From Datisca glomerata (Eukaryota > Streptophyta > Magnoliopsida > Cucurbitales > Datiscaceae), in contig QANY01000261.1 in NCBI GenBank assembly GCA_003255025.1, positions 1,977,551-2,041,550 of the forward strand: 64,000 nt of DNA, given 5' to 3'. This document shows, in pieces, positions 36,147 to 48,397 of this stretch (positions are counted from its first letter, which is position 1; each line of letters starts with the position of its first letter). The notes beneath the pieces were generated by a model. The model was not told the origin of the DNA. It did no database searches and worked only from the letters and a program-made list of their open reading frames with translations. Position numbers and translations under genes: made by a program.

Positions 36147-38224
36147 CTATTCCATAACCGGAATTGACCCACCACCAGCCACAATCTTCTGCTCCAGCTA
36201 GTTATCCGCCATGACAGGAAGACAGTAAAGGGAATAAACACAGAGAACTTCACAAGCAAAAGCGTAAAGGGAATAAACAGCTAGAAGTTCAGATTACTTA
36301 CTGCAAACAAATAGTCAAGCTTGTTCTTCAGCAAAGCGCATTCATATTGCACTTGTTGTAGACATCCTACACACCTACAAAAACAGATCTAGGGAGTTAC
36401 TTGTATCCCGATCAGATGATACAGCATAAATGTTCTTTATGACTTGTTAAAGAAGTTATGATGTCCGTGTTCTGTTATCGAACAATAGACTCTGAGTTCA
36501 ACTAGACGGATTTTCTGGGAAGAAAGGTGGCATATAGCAGTCTTTGAAATGAAAACATGTTCTCTTGTATACCAAAAGAAAAAAGAAAAGTAAAAGAAAA
36601 CATGTTCTCTTGAGTGAATATAATTTCATAAATTTGTCTATGGCCTAAAAGAAAACAGATCAACAATGGCAGCATTTAAGTCTCTGTTTTTTCTTTCTTA
36701 TGAAACAGATCAATTGCTGACGAAACTAGAAAAGTAAACCAAAACAAAGGAAAAACTTTTGAAGTAACAAAAAATTGATCTTTCAATCTAAATACCATAT
36801 GAAATGAATACTCATCTTTGTTATGAAACTTAGAACACTTTCTGCTGATAATTTTATGCCTAGAAGCATATCATGAACTATAAACATATCAAAGTTTAAA
36901 GTTCTATCGAAACAATGGATAGAGTCTCATATCAAGATTCTGTATTCTTGGTTATTCAACCTACTAGCAACTTATTAGCTAGTAATTTTTAATCCGAAGA
37001 TCAGAAAGGAAACTAAATCTCAAGCGTTAAAACTCATAATCTATCAAACTTTCGCAAATAAATGTGTCTGATCTTCCTGACAATCACATACATAAATTAA
37101 CCCCATTGGTTACTTTCTGTTTTGTAAAAGAAAAAGGCAAAAGGAAAGATGAATGAAGCCACACTTACATTTCGCGGTTCTGACCCTCGCAATAGTTTCT
37201 GAAAGCAACACAAACGTTTTTGACCCTCATTGCACCGATGCTGCCAAAATTAAAATCCATATTATTGCAATTAAACACTTCTTCTCAGAGTTGATAAAAA
37301 AAGGAAATATCCAACGATCTCAGATATGATTGCAACTTCATTCTCAAAGTACATTTAGATCATGTTTCAGTTATTGTATAGTGATTAATATCACCATATA
37401 AGCAATTCAATACTAATAAACAGAAGTACTAATCCATAGATGTTCTATATGATAGCTTAGCTACATATTAGGAAAAGAAAAAAGAGAAGAAGAACAGGAA
37501 ATATTCAAATACCTTGCACTGCTACCCTTGAGTTGATGAACATGTGCATCTACCTGTTTGAAATCCACAATTTTCTGTTCTCTACAACAAAGATGAACTT
37601 AGGATTAACGTAACATTTTCCAAAATAAGCTATGGATTCTACTGATGGCTTTGAAAAATAGAGATAAATGAATGAAAGAAAAAAAGTGGAAGCAAAGCAA
37701 ATAGGGAAAAGATGTATAAATTAAATACTCACAGAGCTCTGGCCATGTTGGTGATGAGCTTCTCAGAATCTTCAAAGAAGAGAGAGACTACCTCAGCCAC
37801 AAAATCTGGACTGCTCTCATCCTGGAGCTTCTTAAGCTGGCAAAACTGATCATCCAGTACCCTCTTTTCACAAACGAAAGACACTTAACATCAGAATTCT
37901 ACCCAATCAACAAATTAGAAAACTAAAGCAAACACCATGATCAACACATGGCAAAATTGCAATATTTTTCAGGAAAAAGAATTCAATCCCGTATTTCCAT
38001 CTTCACAAAAATTCAATTTCCAGACGAAAATTCCCAAAATACTTTCCAACAAATCAAACAGGAGATAAACAGAAAGGAACCCACATAGAGATCCAGGTCA
38101 AATCACAATCTTTTGTCCAAAGAGAAAGAAACGAGGGGAAAGGAACAAGAAAAAGAACACTGACCTCTGCACGTAGAGATGCAGTGTACTCAGTCCACTG
38201 TCTCCTCAACTGAACAACATCCAT
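36147..38224 (-). CDS. Histidine-containing phosphotransfer protein (AHP type)
   Basis: Six exons join in one frame: 38224-38165, 37863-37733, 37581-37513, 37240-37169, 36374-36302 and 36197-36147 (456 nt, 151 aa). All splice sites are GT-AG and the phases agree. The protein starts [17 protein letters not shown], continues [20 protein letters not shown] and holds the HPt signature [14 protein letters not shown] with the phosphorylated histidine at residue 79. It ends [16 protein letters not shown]. Length and order match Arabidopsis AHP1/2/3/5. In that family the protein takes phosphate from sensor histidine kinases (cytokinin receptors) and carries it to response regulators, moving between cytoplasm and nucleus. 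The conserved histidine, lysine and glycine are all present, so it is a true rather than a pseudo HPt. Which family member it is cannot be decided here. Confidence 0.95.
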
Positions 38225-38342
38225 GGCGGTAGCTTTTCTGCTTTATTCACCACCAGTAATAACTTTTCCCGAAAAAGAACCCAAAACAATACTGAAGCTG
38301 CCAAAGACTTACAGACCCATATACACGGTAATCCTTGGCTGA

Positions 38343-38350
38343 CTTATATA
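38343..38350 (-). promoter_or_regulatory. TATA box of the AHP gene
   Basis: TATATAAG on the - strand, about 120 bases before the ATG, which allows a leader of about 90 bases. Confidence 0.6.
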
Positions 38351-38359
38351 TTATTAGCT

Positions 38360-40739
38360 AAGCAAAGATGTGATGGGGAAAATGCTATTCGGAAAACGCC
38401 ATTCAATTCAAACTGGTCTTGGGCTTTTACAGAAAATGCAAACTTTTTAGGAAACTCACCAATTTACTTGCCTAAATGGGTAGGCAAATTTTTGCTGTAT
38501 TTTGCAATTTTTTTTACTGCACATTGTCGGGTTTTTGGTAGTTTGTTTGAGTATTAATGAAAAATAAATGCATTACAAAGCCAACAAAAAATAGAAAAAA
38601 AAACAAGAATCAGTTTGGCTAACAATTTATAAAGAATAATTTGGTAAAGTTAATGAAATTATGCTTTTCTGTATATAGTGTGGGTTTATTGTCTTTAATA
38701 AATGAGTTTTTGATTGATTTTATTTGTGTGAATAACAAAGGGAGATTGCTGGTTTAAGACCATTGAGAGGGAAACTATAAATTTCTTGTAGACCATACCG
38801 GATTTCAATTTGTAGGAGTAATGTTTTTCCAGATTTTGAAATATAAAATATTCAAAGCGTTTAACCCTTTTTTCCCTTGATAAAATACAGTGAAAAAGCA
38901 TTTGAGGCATTCAAGATTCAGCTAGTTTAGTTTAAAAAAAGATTCAGCTACTTATTTTTTATTTATCTTTTATCAAAATTACAAATTACATAACGGGCTT
39001 AATGTAGATGGTAAGAGTGTTAGGACTTAATATTGGCATGTGATTAGTGCATCATGATAAAAATATCAAACAACATATAAGAGATTTTTTACTCATTGAT
39101 TAAGCTTACTGGCATGTGTCTCATGAGCTCTACCAATATCTGTAAACTTACTTCTTTTGTTACAAGGAATGTGTAGTGCGGAAGGATTGAGTTCACTACC
39201 CCACTATTCGACTAGATTAACAATATTGTGTCCACCCAAGGGTATGGCCACGACAAGTAAATGGGGGGTAATTATCCCTATTTGATTTTTTAATTTTATG
39301 ATGTTATAGGTATTAATATGTGTCAAATTAACAAATAATATATTATTTACCTATTTGAATTGGTAAAATTTTAAAATTGTATATTATTTTCCCTCTTAAA
39401 TTTATAAATTTATCAAATTATATACTATTCATCACATTCAAAATTTTAAAATCATCAAATTGTATACTATAATGTTACATGTTTGATTTAATTTTTTAGA
39501 AATAAAGTTATATTATAAGTAATAAATATAATTTAAAATATAAAGTATTTTTTATTATTATGTAGGTGAGTTTTAGAAAAAAAATTATCCCTTTTAAGAA
39601 AACCTCTAACATCGTACTTACGTTCACCTACCACCACTCTGAAATCTCTCCACTACTTCTATGTCTAAAAAACGACATGATGAAACACCATCCTAAATCC
39701 TACTGAGCCATATTCTCCTAAGTTCTCAAATTTTGAGGATCCATTCAAAGTCCTTGCTGTGGAATTTGAATACTTATGGTGAAAATTCATATACACGTGA
39801 GATAACCATAATGATGAGAATTATCTTAGCTAAATCATAACAATTCATTAGTCACTATCAGAAAGAAGCAACTTTATCGTTCATAAGTGGAAACTCAAAG
39901 ATTGATGAGCATTGTGTGTGTTGCCATGGATAAGACAATTCCACTGCTTTTGTTACCACTTTTTATGTTCACAATTTCTTCTAAGAAGGCAAGTTGTGGT
40001 TTGTCTATGCTTGCAAATGACGGAAAGTTAAACCACGTTGGAGTGGAGTCTAAGTGTTGGCACAGTGCGGTTATTATATTATGCCACAAGCTTCGTTATT
40101 TTATTATTAACAAAAAAATAGTCTTCAATGTATTTTGGTTATTAAAGTTTAAATACTGTCAAATTGGTATATAAATTTACAAATTGCTTGCAATCAATAA
40201 TCATGAATAAAATTGAATTTAGTCTTATATTTACACTTGTAAAGGGTTTTTTTTATGAAAAATCATCTACCAACAAATGATAAAAATCATAATTTAAAAA
40301 GAGAAAAAGAGAATAACGACACCATCATTTACGTGAAAAATCTTAAAGGAAAGAAAAACTACGGGAAAATCGTTGATATTCACTTGTGTCAAGAATTTTA
40401 CATAGTTGTTGATAAGAAAAAAGATGAATGACAATGTCTTTAGTTGAGGTTTGCTTAGGTCTCCTCTCACCCCCTTTTTCTTTTTACATGAGCATGTACT
40501 TATAGACCTTACAATAATAAGAATAATAAAAAGAGAATAATCACATCCCTTATGCTTTCGGCTGATGTGATCATTTTCAGGAGTGTGCTCCTTTACTTTG
40601 CTCATTCCTTTCAAATGTTTTGTCCTCAATAACTCAATCAGTCATAGCCGCTTTGTGGTTTCTCGTGGTTCGGGCAAATCAATCACAACCACTTGACTGT
40701 CAGTCTAAACTCTCCTTTCCGTTTTGATGTTTGGTCGTG
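38360..40739. other. Intergenic, no gene seen
   Basis: AT-rich. A frame at 39887-40174 opens with GTG and has no recognised domain. No splice-supported gene model or RNA gene found. Confidence 0.45.
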
Positions 40740-41115
40740 TCTAGGAGCTAATGGTTCTCCATTCTCGAGATGTCGATTCTCGTTCTGGAAGCAATAATCT
40801 CCAATTCTCGAGATGTCGGTTCACATTCTGTTGTTCTTTTCCATTCTGGGAGTGATGGCCCCCTCTTCCAGAAGCGATAACCCCCTTCTGGAATAGGTAA
40901 CCCCCTTCTAGAAGCGATAGTCACCTATTCCAGAAGTGATTGTCCCCTCATTCCAGAAGCGATTGTCCCCTCCCCCCTCCCATTCTAGAAGCGATAGTCA
41001 CCCGTTCCAAAAGCGATGGTTCCCCGTTCCAGAAGCAATAGCCACCCGTTCCAGGAGCGATGGTTTCCCGCTTCAGCATTCTTCCCCGTTCTGACGAGGT
41101 CTCCCCTTCAACGTT
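40740..41115. repeat. Minisatellite, ~20-27-bp units
   Basis: About ten degenerate copies of TTCCAGAAGCGATAGTCACC, densest at 40860-41070. Earlier ATTCTCGAGATGTCG copies lie at 40760-40820, and GTTCTGACGA copies with CTTCAACGTTCTTTC lie at the end. A - strand frame (40948-41160) is a translation of the repeat, not a gene. Confidence 0.88.
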
Positions 41116-41160
41116 CTTTCCCGTTCTGACGACTCTCGCTTCAACGTTCTTTCTGTACAC

Positions 41161-41755
41161 GAATCTTGAGTGATTTTTTTCCTGTTTAGAATTTTTAATA
41201 TATAATTTAATTTTCTCAACGTGTTGTTACCGCAAATCGATATTATCTAAAGATTTTTAGAATATAATTGTTAAATGATGTTTCTTCTTCGTCCCTCCAT
41301 CATATTAAAAAAAGATACAAATAAGGTCCATTAAGTTTTGATTGGATGCTGAAAAGAATAAGAGGAAAAGACAGAGATTTGAAAAGAAAACCATTGAAGC
41401 TGTATTTTCAGTCTTATCTCAACTTTTTTTTTTTCATCTCTTTATTAAGTTTAAAACAAATAACGAAAAATACAAAATCAATTTCCCATAAGTTTATTTT
41501 CTGTCTCATAATTTTCATGAAATTTAAACATAACCTTTAGTTTTGTTTTATGTACAAAGTCTGACAAACTCTTTGCCTTTCCTTTTTCCCCTCTTCCTGT
41601 CTTCTACTCTTTTGTCTATACAGAATTCAAATAAATTATCATTCTCTGAAGCAAATCCAACACCTCTTTTGCAATCAACAAAACAACAATTTTGAAGCTT
41701 CGAATTCTCCCATCAAAGCTTGTTAAGATCCTTCTTCCCTCATTTGTTGGTTGGG
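41161..41755. other. 3' flank of the RLCK gene
   Basis: No gene seen. The TTTATT-type complements of AATAAA near 41440 and 41625 could serve the RLCK transcript. Confidence 0.4.
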
Positions 41756-44134
41756 TTATTCTCCTTTGCTTTGAATGAGCTCCTCATTGAAAGCTTTTCG
41801 GAAAAAGGGAATCCGATTTTTCTTCAAGCTCTTTATGCAGCTTAGATCGCCAGTCAGAAGCTGTACAACCTGCATTCCAATATAGAAATCATTTATCTCG
41901 TCAACCATTGCAGGCTAGATTTCCTCACTTCCTGATATTGAAGTTTTAACTGATTTATTTTTCAGCTGAAGTGAGATTGACCCATGAAATGCATGACATG
42001 CATAACTTACCAAATATTTCAATATCAAGATAATGTGTTGAGTTTTAGTTTTACCAATCTTCAGATTTATGACCTTTCACTATAACCTTTCACATCACAC
42101 TCACAATGAACTTTTAATACACTAACAAGCAATGGCTAATTAGGTCCCACTCCCATCCAATATGTGATTCAAAGAAAGATTTTCTGAATACATTGTAAAC
42201 AAGGAAAAACAATGTTGTTTCCTTAAAAGATTTTATCCAAAAAGGTGTTCAAAAGTTAGTGTGAGTAACTTCTTTTCGTGTAAATAATGCGAAAACTTGT
42301 TTAATAGCAGTTTTCGAAATCAGTAAACAGTAAACTTGCCCTGTGGTCCTTCATTGGTTTAATTAAGTTCAAGAAGGCTATATGCAATATAATATGAGAA
42401 GATTACTTTTTAAAATTCTAAACTCAACCCAGAAGGCTATGCTCAAAATGGTACCAGAAGGCTATAGCAATAGAAATATAATAAATATAGGTCTGTTTAC
42501 CAAAAAGAAAAACTGAAAAGGGGGTGGTTCTCCATTTGGAAAAGAACAGAAACATGCCTGACTCATACAAGGCCGTCGAATTGATAATTGTTGTATGCAT
42601 AGAGAAGCAGCCAGAAGCACAAGATTCATCTGCCTACAATTGTAGTCTGATAGAGAAGGATCAACGAGCTTGCTGATTTCGTTCTTTTTCAATAAGGGCT
42701 TTGCCTATTAAAGTAGAAAATCTGAGTAAACAAAATAGCATTTCTTTTTAAGTAAACAGTCAATGAATATATAAAACTAAAGTCTTCACTCTTCAGCTAC
42801 ATGCATATTGGACAAACATAATGTAGTAAAAACATACCCACAGAACAAGGCTTTGTTGTGAGTAATCCAGAGCCCGACGTCCTGTCACTAGTTCCAATAG
42901 TAGGACACCGAAGGCAAATACATCGGTTTTTTCATCTACTATCCCGTGCAATAAATACTCCGGAGCTAGATAGCTACAAAAATTGATATAATTAATCCCC
43001 TTTGAAATTGGATAACAGGAAACAAAAAGAAAAGTGCAAAAGATTATTTACAAACCCAAATGTGCCTTCAAATTTTGATACTATGTGGTGAGTCCATTGA
43101 TCTGGCAGCCACTTTGCAAGACCAAAATCGCAAATCTGCCGAATATTTGTCACAAAATCACATCATCTCAGAATTTACTGTTGTAATTAGAAGAAGACAT
43201 TAGACTGTCCAAGAGGAGTACCTGAGGCTCGAATTCGCGTGTAAGCAAAATATTAGCAGCCTTAATATCTCTGTGTACAATTCTCCTTTGACAACCCTCA
43301 TGAAGATATAGTAAACCCTTTGCCGTGCCTAATGCTATCTTATACCTAATACCCCATTCCAGCTTCTCTGTTGAACCTATAGAATATATATATGTCTGCA
43401 TTATGTACTGGATAAACAACTTTAACCTCCGAAGGTATGACAAATGCTAACCGTAAAGCAGTGAAGCTAAGCTCCCTCGAGGAGACAATTCAAGAACTAA
43501 GTGCATTCCTCCTTCGACTCCATAGCCAATTAATTTAGCAATATTAAGATGACTCAGATGGCCCATAATACCAACTTCTTGTAAGAAATCGCCAATAATC
43601 TCATCTGGTGTTCCTCTTGTCAGCTTCTTGATAGCCACCAGTTGTCCATTCCGCAAACAGCCCATGAAAACCTCAGCATAACCACCTTTTCCAATAAGAT
43701 TTTCTGTGCAAAGAGCAAAGTCACTCAGCAACATGCCATCATAGTCTAAAGAATTCGAAATGGAAAGAATAATGGTAAACACTGTATTACAAATACAAAC
43801 CATGGCTAAAATGATTTGTTGCAGCTTGGAGTTCATGTAGGGTGAAGTTGTTCCATGGCGAGTCGAAATGGCACAAGTTGGAATCGAAACGAAAATTAAA
43901 TCGCATAGTCTCCTTCATACTGCTGCTCAGTCTTTTTGAGAGCTTCAAGACACTTTGAGGGTGCAATGTGGCGATAGGCTTTTTCGATTTAGTTCTCAGT
44001 AAATTGACAAATCCATGCCAAATAGATGTTTGTTTGGATTTGGACTCTCTAGAAGAAGACGAATCCGATTCTGAGCTCCTAAAATAGTCTTCAAGAACTC
44101 CAATGGGAGAACTTGAATCCACTTTCTCCTTCAT
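41756..44134 (-). CDS. Receptor-like cytoplasmic kinase (RLCK-VI / RBK type)
   Basis: Seven exons join in one frame: 44134-43801, 43703-43452, 43376-43222, 43135-43056, 42973-42838, 42704-42558 and 41869-41756 (1218 nt, 405 aa). A ~100-residue serine-rich N-terminal region has no signal peptide or membrane helix. The kinase domain follows [18 protein letters not shown]. Its motifs are the G-loop [11 protein letters not shown], lysine in VAIKK (K137), [11 protein letters not shown] (230-240), CDFGLAKW (249-256), GTFGYLAPEY, and [20 protein letters not shown]. All catalytic residues are kept. The RHDIK-equivalent is a normal RD motif. The order and the WLP/QWTHH activation segment fit RLCK class VI, whose Arabidopsis RBK1/2 members bind ROP GTPases. 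The last intron appears to use a GC donor (see findings). The C-terminal exon begins VVQLLTGD and ends ELIQSKGE. Confidence 0.93.
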
Positions 44135-44151
44135 ACTTCAAGACCACAAAC

Positions 44152-44702
44152 CTAACAGAATTATTTTTATAAAGAAAACAGAAAATAAGGATGATGGAAT
44201 TGTACTATGATAAAATGGAGTACCAAAGGTGGAGAAAAATACTCAAACTGGTCTTAATTTGTAGAAGCTAACATGAATTTGTTTTAATTTTCCTGAAAAA
44301 AAATGAACATCAAAATGGTATCAAGCCAAACCATCAACAGCCAGAGCAGATTACACGGAAAACATTGATAGAAAAATAAAGAATCAGAGGAAGAAGAAAT
44401 GTGAAATAAAGAAAAGAAAATAATAGACAGGAACAGAATCAGTCAGAAATCAAACACCGGAGAAAGAAGTAGAATCATACAGAAGGTAACTAAACTGAAT
44501 CATACCGAAAGAGAATAACGAAATTCAAAATCCAATTTCCCATATACCAAAATCAGGAACAAATTGAAAACCAATACTCCGCCAAATAACTAGGAGATTT
44601 ATCAACAATCAACAAAAACTAAGGGATAACAGCATAAAACGATAAAGAAAAACTCCAAACACAGAGCAAATAAGAAAAATAGAGAAGAAGGCAGAAACCC
44701 AC
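44152..44702 (-). other. Probable 5' UTR intron of the RLCK gene
   Basis: On the - strand CTTATG|GTGGG at 44703/44702 and TGTTAG|GTTTG at 44152/44151 form a GT-AG pair around a ~550-bp AT-rich, non-coding stretch that starts just before the ATG. The upstream exon would lie at about 44703-44880, with a GAAGAA-rich segment (44813-44850). Confidence 0.5.
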
Positions 44703-46059
44703 CATAAGTGAAGCTGAATGTTGTCAGCTCTCAGGTACTTTCATCATTCCACGAAGAACACTAGGAAGATACTAGACAAAGAGAAGATTCACCGTGTCTG
44801 TATTTTCAATTCCAAAGAAGAAATATGAAGAAAAGAAGAAGAAGAAGAAAAGGTGGACATGAATTTAGAGTTACTCCAGCCGTTTCAATCAAAGTTTCTC
44901 TTTCCCGGGTGGCTGCTTAAAATATTCATTGTTTTAAATGACTTAAAATAATAGTAAGAACGAAAAAAGAAAACTGAGATTATGTTCATTGTTTGTGATT
45001 AATTCCATAATCATATTTCATAATTGTCACCAAATTGCACGTATTTACTCCATAATGATAGAGTTGCACGTCTTCCAAATTAAGCATGAATTTTAAGAGA
45101 TTCACTACTAAATTTTTTTTCTAGTAATCTTAGAGTACTGTAAACATAATAATTTTTTACATGGATGTTACCACATATCCACATATAATAAAATAAAATA
45201 TTTTATTCATATTTTCACTGAAAATATTTAATGAGTGAACTCTTAATATTTTAAAATGATATTAATGAATATTGAGTTTTTATTAATACTACATGAGTAT
45301 CATAAGTTTTCTCTTAACAATCGCTGTAAAAATTATTAATACTTGCTTCTTAATCATAAATAAATAAATTATCAAACATTAAAACTCTCATGCAAAAAAT
45401 TAATATTATAAATATATGATGATTGCATTCTTTGCCCAATATTCCAGTTAAGCTTGTCTAAAATCATGAGCGAAATCATTTACTTTATATTTATAAAATT
45501 CTTTTTATCAAAAACGAAGAAGGATTATACGAGATCGATCACGGAATTGAATGATATAAATTCACTATATGGTCACTTAATTCTCAAGTTTAATTAATAT
45601 AGATTATATAATGTATCTTAAAAAAAACATAAGTTCTCAAGTACGTGAGATCTTAGATTGATTAGAATATACGTATTGTACAAATTAAATCTGTTTCCGG
45701 TTGTTGAATGTTGGGTTAAATACAATCTTATCTTACTTTAAAAAAAGGTAATTTTTTTTCCTGAGATGGGTTTGCCCAGTCAACTATTTTCCTCGTTTTT
45801 CCTTTACAAAATCATTGATGAAAAATGTAAACAATTTCATTGAATAATATTTAACTTCTAATGAAAGTGGAAATTTAATTATCTAATTTGTGATATGATT
45901 CGTTGTAATTATATCATGTGGTCTCACATTACAAATATACAACATTGCAAATTTATCAAATACGCACATAAAAAATATAATTAAAAAAATTAATAGTGAA
46001 ATTTGAAAAATTTTTATATCATGAACGAAGAGATAAATATAATTGACGATCTGTTTACA

Positions 46060-46113
46060 AATATTTATCGTGATTACCAATCAAAAAATATTTATCGTGA
46101 TTACCAATCCAAA
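46060..46113. repeat. Two 27-bp units
   Basis: AATATTTATCGTGATTACCA plus ATCAAAA, twice in a row with one change in the second unit. Confidence 0.9.
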
Positions 46114-48056
46114 AATTACAATTGGGATATAGCAAACCCTACACTTTGTAAATTCTACAATATATATATAATATTTAATAAAAAAAAGTTTGGAAGAAAA
46201 AAATATGATAGCAAGCAGTTGGAAATTGGATACGTAAAGAGGACGTAAAAGGTCAGAGAAGATTGACGATTTCAATTGTAACGTGCAATTTAGTGTTTCA
46301 TCAATGTGTTGAGATTGGAATTGCAAAGGTGGAAGACTGTTTTCTGGTAGTGATAATCATGAATACGAGATCACTCACACATACTCAATTAACAGTCAAT
46401 TGCATGTAAAGATCCACTTTCTTTTCCTTTTCGTGTACCAGTAGTAACTACGTTCAACCTATTTTGAGCTTAAAATATGCATAATATCATATCAAATATA
46501 TTAAATGATAGATACAATTAATATTTAGCAACCAATAAATTAAGATTTATGTAATGATTGTATGATACAATTTTTTATACTCTAATAAATCATATATATG
46601 TAAATATGTAAACGAAACAATATAATCTCTAAAAGTGATGATTACACAAAGTTACATTTTAATGTTATTTGAACTTCTATCACTAAGTCATTACCTGACA
46701 TTTTCTTACTAAATCGTCAGGAATCATGATTTAGTTAACTATTCAAGCACCAACTATCATGAAGTTTTGTCTTAATCAAAGTTAAAATTATGAAGGAATG
46801 TAAATGTAGATAGAACCAATGTAAATCTTTTGGTTTTATAACAAGTTATTATAGTTTAATCATGCGCCCTCTTGTGATGAAGTTTTGAATTAAATTATAA
46901 ATAAGAGAAATATTGATGATGATAGATTTTGGTTATTTATATTAATTAAATATGTTAAGATTTTACTCGAAAAAATAATAATTTTTATTTATGAATTATA
47001 GTGGTTTATTGTGTAAGAGTAAATTTATTGAACATGATTGTAATTGAATAAATCGTTATTGTTCCGGATAAGATAACTATTCTTAACCGTTATCTTAAGG
47101 AAAAAATTTGCTTCTCGTTATTGAAAAATTGAGTTAAGATGACAAGCTGAAACGATCACAATCGTGCAACTGTACGTGACCGTTCATATAAGATTCAACC
47201 ATATATTTATCATGTTTTGTAGTGATATTTATAATCTTACAATAAAATGTGTCTTAGTGTGTAGGTAGTGTGATTTAAATTCTTAGAAGTTAAATCAATA
47301 TTATATTTGTCAGTTATGTAGATATGTATATTCATATATTGATATAATTAACCAATAGAAATACATGGACATGGATAAATACAATGACTATCTTCTAACA
47401 TATACAAAATAAATATTCATGTACATTGTATTTTCTTAGGTTACTATGCCAATTGTATTTTCTTATCTTTTTTTTAAATAGAAGAATAACAGTTAGATCG
47501 ATTTGTCAAAATAATATTTTACATCTTTATATATTTTAATTAATAAATCCCGTGCCGTCGATTTTAAAAAGAAAAATATAGAATTGGGTAGATATATAAA
47601 ATATGGATAGATAGTCAATTAAATTCACACTATAATATCATTAAGAATGACAATTACGGATTAACATGAAAATCATATGGACAACATGATCTAAAAAATT
47701 TTCTCAAATTTTAATACTTTTATATATGTTATAGATGATTTAATTAACGATTGTGGGTACATAAAATACATTTTCAATTCTTAAACTCGTTTGATTATAT
47801 GTTATCAATTAGTTTCTGAGGATTTTAAATTATCCTAGTACTATATATATCTACTAATATATTTTTTCCTTGACAAAAAATATTTACATGGGAGTACGTT
47901 ATGGAAATATTTGTTAGTCATATTTTGTCCAACAAAAAATTCGTTTTATCATACCCACCCTCAACTAAATATGCATTATACAACAATCATCTTCCATTAA
48001 ACTTGCATTAAGTGATGCTTATCCTTTAAATAATTTATTTGTTCTTATTGAATGAC

Positions 48057-48096
48057 GCTACCTTTAGCTCTAATTAGCTACCTTTAGCTCTAATTA
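48057..48096. repeat. Two exact 20-bp units
   Basis: GCTACCTTTAGCTCTAATTA repeated head to tail without change. Confidence 0.95.
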
Positions 48097-48397
48097 ACTA
48101 ACTTCAGAGTACGTGATTTTAAAAAAATTTAAAATTTAAAAGAGTAATTTTAAGCCGACAAAATTATATACCAAAATTTATTCATCAGATGACATGTTAA
48201 TCATTCTTTAATTGATGATTTATTACTCCCTAAGATTATTTATAATTGAACTTATGAATGATTGATACTTTATATGGTCAATTAAATTTTGATCTATAAC
48301 TTGTCCAATGTAAAAGTACCCAATTCAAAATAATCAACTGATGTGGTTCCACTTAGCATTCCCAAACATAGCTTTATTACCTGGTTGGCCTACCACA

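Larger units (their letters stand above)
44881..48397. other. Intergenic, no gene seen
   Basis: Strongly AT-rich. Short tandem repeats occur at 46060-46113 and 48057-48096. Open frames near 45883-46326 are short and low-complexity, with no domain. Confidence 0.45.

Noticed and set aside
38480..38505. TTGCCTAAATGGGTAGGCAA hairpin near the AHP promoter
   Set aside because: Only a 7-bp stem; expected by chance in this amount of DNA.
39887..40174. A 95-codon + frame with a hydrophobic stretch
   Set aside because: It opens with GTG, no promoter or domain is visible, and surrounding DNA is AT-rich intergenic.
40948..41160. A 70-codon - strand frame rich in Glu/Arg/Gly
   Set aside because: It translates the minisatellite units and has no start context, domain or splice support.
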